A model generated the notes under the pieces. It worked only from the letters and a program-made list of their open reading frames with translations, did no database searches and was not told the origin of the DNA. Below are positions 58,999 through 64,000 of a DNA stretch of 64,000 nt, piece after piece (within the stretch, counting starts at the first letter, position 1; each line of letters starts with the position of its first letter). The DNA lies in assembly GCA_030431975.1 (NCBI GenBank), contig JAUIHP010000015.1, positions 107,367 to 171,366 on the forward strand. The letters run 5' to 3'. Source of the stretch: a bacterium. Its GTDB lineage: Bacteria > Eisenbacteria > RBG-16-71-46 > CAIMUX01. The position numbers and the translations under genes were made by a program.

Positions 58999-60627
58999 TT
59001 GCCGCATGCCTTCCGTTCAGGCGTTTTCGCCCTGGCTGTCGTCCTACTCTGCGTGGGGGCACCGGTCTCGGTCCGTGCCCAGATTCCGTCGGAACTCCTG
59101 GATACTCCGCCCGACAGCCTCCTGGCGGACTTCATCCGGTCGATGCCGGGAGAGGGACTTGCTCTCGAAGGAGCGGTCGAGCGGGCGCTCGAGCAGTCCC
59201 CGGAAGCGCGAGCGGCGCGCGCCAGGTTGGAAGAAGCCATCGGTCGGGTTCGTCGCGAAAAGGGCACCTTCGACCCGGAGATTTTCGCCGGGATCGAGTT
59301 GAGGGATGACGAAACTCCGAGCGCTTCGGTCTTCGCCGGGGCCGATATCCTCGAATCGCAGACGACCACGACTTCCGTGGGCGCCCGAACCCGTCTCACC
59401 CTGGGTACGGAGTTGGAAGCCCGGGTCCAAAGCGAAAAGAGCGAGAGCAACAACGCGCTGGCCAGTCTCGATCCGCAGTACGTGACGACCGGACAGATCG
59501 ATGTCCGCCAACCTCTGCTTCGTGGGTTTGGTCCAGCGACGAGGGGAGCGCTTTCCGCGGCTGAACATCAGCTGGAAGCTGAGCGGTTGCGCGAGCAGCA
59601 GTCTCGCCGAGCGGTGCGGGCGGAAACGGAGCGGGCCTATTGGGAGCTCCATGCGGCGGAAAGGGACTTCGCCGTGCAGCAGCTGGTTTCCGAACAGGCC
59701 GATCTGGTCCTCGAGCAGGCACGACTTCGGGCAGAAGCCGGGATCATCGGTCCCAATCAGGTAGCCAATGCCCGTGTCTTTGTTTCGCAGCAGAGACTGG
59801 CTCTCCTCGATCGTGAGGAAGCCCTGGGCGCGGCCTCCGACCGCCTGGTCGAGTTGACAGGACTGCGGCCGACGGCCGGCCGGAACCTGCGTACGCTGGA
59901 CAGCCCGCCCTCCGATCAGGACGTTTTCCGAGGTGTTCCGACCACCGGTATGGGCACCGAGGCCGAGCCGTTCGTCGAGCAGGCGGTGCAGTACAACCTG
60001 GAAGTCCGTGCTGCGCAGCACGACCTCTATGCCTTTGAAGAGTTGGTTTCCGCTGCAAAGTGGGATGCGCTTCCCCAACTGGATCTCGTCGGCTCGATCG
60101 GTGGCAACGGGCTTTCGGGGACGGGACAGACCGTGATCTTCGGAGCGGACACGTTGCGAACATCGGCGGACGGCGGGGCCGGGGATGCGTTGCGACAATC
60201 GCTGGGTCTCGATCATCCCGTGTGGTCGATCGGCCTGGAACTCAACATTCCGCTGGGGCTTCGGGAAGGCCGGGGAGCGCGGGACGAACGGCGTGCGGCC
60301 GCGACCCAACAGGCGGAGACGGCCCGACAAATTCAGCTCGCGAAGGAGAGCGAAGTCCGCGACGCGTTGCGTCGGCTCCTTCATGGACAGGAGCGTTTGG
60401 AGCTGGCCAGAGAAGGCGTTGACGCCGCGAGCGAGCAGATTCGAATCGGACTGATCGAGTTCGAGAACGGCCGGACGACCGCGTTTGAACTCGTCCGGCT
60501 CGGGGCCGACTTTGCGGTCTCGCAACAGGAACTTTCCCGCGCTCTGGTGCGAACGGCAACAGCTCGGGCGGACTTGGAACGGCTGGTCGACGGACTGAAT
60601 CCGGCCGGCAGCGGGGAGGATGAATGA
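58999..60627 (+). CDS. TolC-family outer-membrane efflux protein
   Basis: A 542-residue outer-membrane channel. The TTG at 58999 follows CGGAG at five bases and gives a normal signal (VFALAVVLLCVGAPVSVRA); an ATG at 58852 is in frame but adds ~50 unlikely residues before the signal and has its AAGG adjacent to the codon. The OEP repeats follow: long amphipathic helices such as ALEQSPEARAARARLEEAIGRV, ETERAYWELHAAERDFAVQQL and a second set in the C-half (AREGVDAASEQIRIGLIEFENGRTTAFELV, in pieces). It is the first gene of a TolC-adaptor-RND operon; its stop overlaps the next ATG. Confidence 0.88.
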   Translation: MPHAFRSGVFALAVVLLCVGAPVSVRAQIPSELLDTPPDSLLADFIRSMPGEGLALEGAVERALEQSPEARAARARLEEAIGRVRREKGTFDPEIFAGIELRDDETPSASVFAGADILESQTTTTSVGARTRLTLGTELEARVQSEKSESNNALASLDPQYVTTGQIDVRQPLLRGFGPATRGALSAAEHQLEAERLREQQSRRAVRAETERAYWELHAAERDFAVQQLVSEQADLVLEQARLRAEAGIIGPNQVANARVFVSQQRLALLDREEALGAASDRLVELTGLRPTAGRNLRTLDSPPSDQDVFRGVPTTGMGTEAEPFVEQAVQYNLEVRAAQHDLYAFEELVSAAKWDALPQLDLVGSIGGNGLSGTGQTVIFGADTLRTSADGGAGDALRQSLGLDHPVWSIGLELNIPLGLREGRGARDERRAAATQQAETARQIQLAKESEVRDALRRLLHGQERLELAREGVDAASEQIRIGLIEFENGRTTAFELVRLGADFAVSQQELSRALVRTATARADLERLVDGLNPAGSGEDE

Positions 60628-61802
60628 GCACCGTAGGATCAGAACGAAGAGGTTTGGAAAGCCCAGAATCTGCGGCATCTGCAGAACGGGTTTCCTTCAA
60701 GAGTCGCGCAGCGAGATCTGACCGGTCATGGGCCCAAGCGGTGCTCGCGATCTGCGCCGTTCTTGGTTTCGGGCTCTGCGGGATCGGCTGCGGTGATGAC
60801 GGGGGCGGGGCGGGTGGCGGTGGTGGATTCTCCATGCCTCCGACACCGGTCGAAGTTTCGACGGTCGGGCAGGGAGCGCTCGTCGATCGGTTCCACGCGG
60901 TGGGAACGTTTCGAGCCGTCCACTCGGCGGCGGTGGTCTCCGAAGTAGCCGGGATCATTCGCGATCTTCCGTTCGATGAAGGCCAGCCCGTACGTAGAGG
61001 AACTCTTCTCGCCAGGTTGGATGATGCCGAGCTTGCCGCGACCCTAGCCCGAGCGGAGGCGGTCCTCGAACAGTCGCGGAATAGTTTCGAACGCGTGCAG
61101 CGGGTCGTCGAGCGCAATGCAGCGGCACCGCAGGATTTGGACGACGCCAGAGCTGCCCTCCAGGTCGCCGAGGCAGATGTGCGGCTGGCGCAGGCTCGAC
61201 TCGACAAGACACGCATTCGGGCCCGCTTCGACGGGCATGTCGGTCCCCAGCAGGTGAGTCCGGGTGCTTTCGTTCAGGCCGGACAGGTCATCACGGAACT
61301 GACCCATCTGGACGAACTCGAAATCGAGTTCAATGCTCCGGAACGTGACCTGCCCCGACTGGTTCTGGGCGCCGAAGTCGAAGTCTCCACTCCGGCCTAC
61401 CCCGGCGTGACCGAGGTCGGTCGGCTCACCGTCATCGATCCCGTCGTGGACGAGCGCACTCGTACGATTCGGGTCATCGGCCGGGTCGGCAACCCGGGTC
61501 TCCGGTTTCGCCCGGGTATGTCCGCGGATGTGACCGCGGTTTTCGGAATCAAGAGCGACGCACTGACCGTCCCGAGCGCTGCGGTCTTCGCGCAGGGAAG
61601 TCAAACGCTGGTCTACGTCGTCGCCGCGGACAGCACCGTGCAGAGTACGCCCGTCGTTCTGGGGACGAGGCTCGCCGCAACGGTGGAGGTCGTGGACGGA
61701 CTGAGTGAGGGAGACCAGATCGTCCGGGCCGGACACCAGAAGCTCTTTCCCGGCGCCAAGGTCATGCCGATCCCGTCCGAGGGCGGAGGTCAGTCCTCAT
61801 GA
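60624..61802 (+). CDS. RND efflux periplasmic adaptor (MFP) lipoprotein
   Basis: A 392-residue membrane-fusion protein. Its ATG overlaps the TolC gene's stop. The N-terminus has a long charged stretch, then a lipobox-type sequence (LGFGLCGIGC) and a Gly-rich spacer. The lipoyl/barrel-sandwich motif is AVVSEVAGIIRDLPFDEGQPVRRGTLLARLDD (in pieces AVVSEVAGIIRDLPFDEG, QPVRRGTLLARLDD), followed by the coiled-coil (AEAVLEQSRNSFERVQRV) and the beta-barrel hallmark GLRFRPGMSADVTAVF. It connects the RND pump to the TolC channel. The stop overlaps the RND gene start. Confidence 0.92.
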   Translation: MSTVGSERRGLESPESAASAERVSFKSRAARSDRSWAQAVLAICAVLGFGLCGIGCGDDGGGAGGGGGFSMPPTPVEVSTVGQGALVDRFHAVGTFRAVHSAAVVSEVAGIIRDLPFDEGQPVRRGTLLARLDDAELAATLARAEAVLEQSRNSFERVQRVVERNAAAPQDLDDARAALQVAEADVRLAQARLDKTRIRARFDGHVGPQQVSPGAFVQAGQVITELTHLDELEIEFNAPERDLPRLVLGAEVEVSTPAYPGVTEVGRLTVIDPVVDERTRTIRVIGRVGNPGLRFRPGMSADVTAVFGIKSDALTVPSAAVFAQGSQTLVYVVAADSTVQSTPVVLGTRLAATVEVVDGLSEGDQIVRAGHQKLFPGAKVMPIPSEGGGQSS

Positions 61803-64000
61803 AACTCTCCGAGATCTCGATTCAGCGCCCGGTCTTTGCGACCGTCATGAGTTTGGTCATCATCCTCTTCGGGATCATTGCCTTTACGCGCCTTCCAGTT
61901 CGTGAGTACCCCGACGTCGATCCGCCCATCGTTTCGATCACGACGTTCTACCGAGGCGCGAGTCCATCCGTCGTCGAAACGGAGATCGCGGACGTTCTCG
62001 AGGAACAACTCGCCACGCTCGAGGGCGTGAAGACGATTACCTCGAACAGCCGGGAACAGGGCGGTGTCATCAACGTCGAGTTCGAGTTAGGGCGCGACGT
62101 CGACGAGGCGGCCAACGATGTGCGTGACCGCGTCAGCCGTATCCGTGGTTCGTTGCCGGCCGAGGCGGAAGACCCCATCGTGGCCAAGGTGGACACGAAC
62201 GCACAGCCGATCTTTTGGGTCGCCCTTTCCAGCGATCGCCACAGTGGTCTCGAGTTGTCGGAAGTTGCGGATCTCGTTCTCAAGGACCGCCTGCAACGAT
62301 TGCCCGGCGTCGGAAGCGTCTTCATCGGCGCGGAACGTCGCTATGCCATGCGCGTCTGGATCGATCACCAGAGACTGGTTGGCTATGGGCTGACTCCTCT
62401 CGATGTGGAACGCGCCATTGCGCAGGCCAACGCCGAGATTCCGGGCGGGCGAGTCGAGGGCAGCACGCGGGAATTCTCGGTGCGGACCCGGGGTGAGTTG
62501 GCCTCCCCTGAGGAGTTTGCCGACATCGTCGTCTCAGAGGCAGATGGGCGAACGGTCCGACTGCGGGATGTGGCCGATGTGGAACTCGGACCAGAGGACG
62601 AGCGGACGATTGCGCGCTACAACGGGCAGTCCGCCATCGGGCTTGGGATCGTCAAGCAGAACAAGGCCAGTACGCTCGAAGTCGCGGCCGAGGTGCGCGA
62701 GACGCTCCCGGAACTGCAGACGCTCCTTCCGCCGGGCATGAGACTGGATGCGGCCTTTGATTCGTCGACCTTCATCGAAGACTCCATCTCACAGGTTCGC
62801 GACACGATCCTCATCGCGGTTCTGCTCGTTCTTCTCGTCGTCTTCTTCTTCCTGAAGAGCGTCCGCGCCACTCTCATTCCCGCGTTGGCCATTCCGATTT
62901 CGATCGTCGGAACCTTTGCGGCGATCTACTTCCTTGGATACACGATCAACATCCTGACCCTTCTGGCTCTGGTTCTTGCCATCGGGCTGGTCGTCGATGA
63001 CGCGATCGTGATGTTGGAAAACATCTATCGACACATCGAGATGGGGAAACCGAGGTTGCGGGCGGCCTTCGACGGGGCTCGGGAGATTGGTTTCGCCATC
63101 ATTGCGACTTCACTCTCGCTGGTCGCGATCTTCATTCCCGTGGCCTTCCTCACCGGGTCCGTGGGGCGGCTCTTCAACGAATTCGGCATCTCGGTTGCTG
63201 TGGCCGTCATCATCTCGACGTTCGTCGCTCTGACGTTGACGCCCATGCTGTGTTCTCAGGTCCTGCGTCCGCTTCGGGACGGAGGTTCGGGATTCGCCTC
63301 ACGAAGCTTCGAGGCATTCTTTCGGGCGCTGGACCGCGTCTATGGAGCCACGCTGGCGCAGGTTCTGAAGCGTCGAGTGTTCATGGTCTTCGTCACGCTC
63401 CTGCTCTTCGTCGTTTCGGGTTTCATCTTTACGCGACTGCCCCGTGAGCTCGTTCCTGTCGAGGATCGCGGCATCGCTTTCGGCATCGTCATCGCTCCTG
63501 AGGGCGCGACCCTCGAGTACACCGACTCCTACATGCGTCAGCTGGAGGCCATTCTTTTGCCGGTGGAGGAGCGGGCCGCCTTGTTCACCGCGACCGGACT
63601 CGGCTTCGGTGGGCCCGGTCTCGTTACGAACGGATTCGTCTTCTTCAACCTCGTTCCGGCAGCGGAGCGGGAGCGTTCAGCCCAGGAGATCGTGGGGGCT
63701 CTCTTTCCGCAGACGTTCTCGATTCCGGGCGTCCTGGCCTTCCTCGTCAATCCTCCCTCGTTGGGAGGGGGCTTCTCCTCGTCACCGGTGGAATACGTCC
63801 TACAGGCTGGAACCTACGAGGAGCTTGGCGCCGCTTCCGGTCCGTTCATGGCCAAGGCGTCCGAACTGGGATACCTCATCAACCTCGACACCGACCTACG
63901 GCTGAACAAACCGGAACTGGACATCACGATCGATCGCGAGCGCGCCGCGCAACTCGGAGTCAGTGTCGCCGAGATCGGAAGCGCCCTCGAGAGTCTTCTC
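61799..64000 (+). CDS. RND-family efflux pump (AcrB/HAE1-like), 3' partial
   Basis: The first 734 residues of an RND transporter, cut by the window end; the full length is expected near 1000-1050. ATG at 61799 overlaps the adaptor stop. The N-terminus is typical (ISIQRPVFATVMSLVIILFG), followed by periplasmic porter segments (YPDVDPPIVSITTFYRGASP) and TM4 with the proton-relay pair, LVLAIGLVVDDAIVMLENIY. It exports drugs, lipids or metabolites with the TolC and adaptor products upstream. The family assignment HAE1 (drug/organic) rather than CusA (metal) rests on the absence of a Met-rich relay in the visible part. Confidence 0.93.
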   Translation, partial: MKLSEISIQRPVFATVMSLVIILFGIIAFTRLPVREYPDVDPPIVSITTFYRGASPSVVETEIADVLEEQLATLEGVKTITSNSREQGGVINVEFELGRDVDEAANDVRDRVSRIRGSLPAEAEDPIVAKVDTNAQPIFWVALSSDRHSGLELSEVADLVLKDRLQRLPGVGSVFIGAERRYAMRVWIDHQRLVGYGLTPLDVERAIAQANAEIPGGRVEGSTREFSVRTRGELASPEEFADIVVSEADGRTVRLRDVADVELGPEDERTIARYNGQSAIGLGIVKQNKASTLEVAAEVRETLPELQTLLPPGMRLDAAFDSSTFIEDSISQVRDTILIAVLLVLLVVFFFLKSVRATLIPALAIPISIVGTFAAIYFLGYTINILTLLALVLAIGLVVDDAIVMLENIYRHIEMGKPRLRAAFDGAREIGFAIIATSLSLVAIFIPVAFLTGSVGRLFNEFGISVAVAVIISTFVALTLTPMLCSQVLRPLRDGGSGFASRSFEAFFRALDRVYGATLAQVLKRRVFMVFVTLLLFVVSGFIFTRLPRELVPVEDRGIAFGIVIAPEGATLEYTDSYMRQLEAILLPVEERAALFTATGLGFGGPGLVTNGFVFFNLVPAAERERSAQEIVGALFPQTFSIPGVLAFLVNPPSLGGGFSSSPVEYVLQAGTYEELGAASGPFMAKASELGYLINLDTDLRLNKPELDITIDRERAAQLGVSVAEIGSALESLL

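Overview
The window is GC-rich, densely coded DNA from a bacterium with an outer membrane: it carries a TonB-dependent receptor, a TolC/adaptor/RND efflux set and lipoproteins. Four secreted proteins end in a FlgD-Ig/Por-type (type IX-like) C-terminal sorting domain. Together with a PPi-type phosphofructokinase, pyruvate:ferredoxin oxidoreductase and multihaem cytochromes, this suggests a lineage of the FCB group such as Eisenbacteria or Krumholzibacteria. That placement is inference from gene style, not from a marker gene.

Layout. 1-3.9 kb: tail of a GH67-like protein fused to a membrane domain, with an ABC permease and ATPase. 3.9-12.8 kb: DUF2007 protein, methyltransferase, secreted beta-helix protein, conserved small protein, GT39-type membrane glycosyltransferase, secreted subtilase and a predicted envelope protein. 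13.1-22.4 kb: a haem-uptake locus (small Com-like protein, attenuator-like leader, HmuR-type receptor, two exported proteins, a second terminator, then hmuT-U-V-S). 22.4-29.6 kb: peptidoglycan-binding-domain protein, luciferase-like flavoprotein, orphan peptide-binding protein and an ABC-2 exporter (ATPase plus two permeases). 29.7-36 kb: Asp-box propeller exoprotein, Mre11/SbcD-like phosphoesterase behind two strong hairpins, a multihaem cytochrome c lipoprotein interrupted by one in-frame TGA, and a double-rhodanese lipoprotein.

36-48.5 kb: sulfatase-like protein, PFOR with an inserted linker, its DHOD-like partner, a glycosyltransferase-flippase fusion, class I aldolase and PPi-type PFK; the last two plus PFOR give a central-carbon set. 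48.5-52.9 kb: a decayed-looking stretch, a DUF2089/SHOCT-like pair behind AT-rich palindromes, a CBM9-like secreted protein, a methyltransferase and a LMW phosphatase-like protein. 53-64 kb: a kinase/FGE-sulfatase/hydrolase triple fusion, TrmK-like methyltransferase, TldD-like protease and a TolC-MFP-RND operon cut by the window end.

The most notable signal is at 33.5-34.9 kb. One TGA interrupts an otherwise continuous multihaem cytochrome frame and is followed at once by a stem-loop meeting the bacterial SECIS rules, so this may be a selenocysteine-containing cytochrome, next to a rhodanese lipoprotein. Other points of interest are the mutually exclusive RNA pairings ahead of the haem receptor, exoproteins embedded in the haem operon, domain fusions, and short tandem repeats sitting repeatedly at gene ends. 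I saw no rRNA, tRNA, CRISPR array, transposase or integrase.
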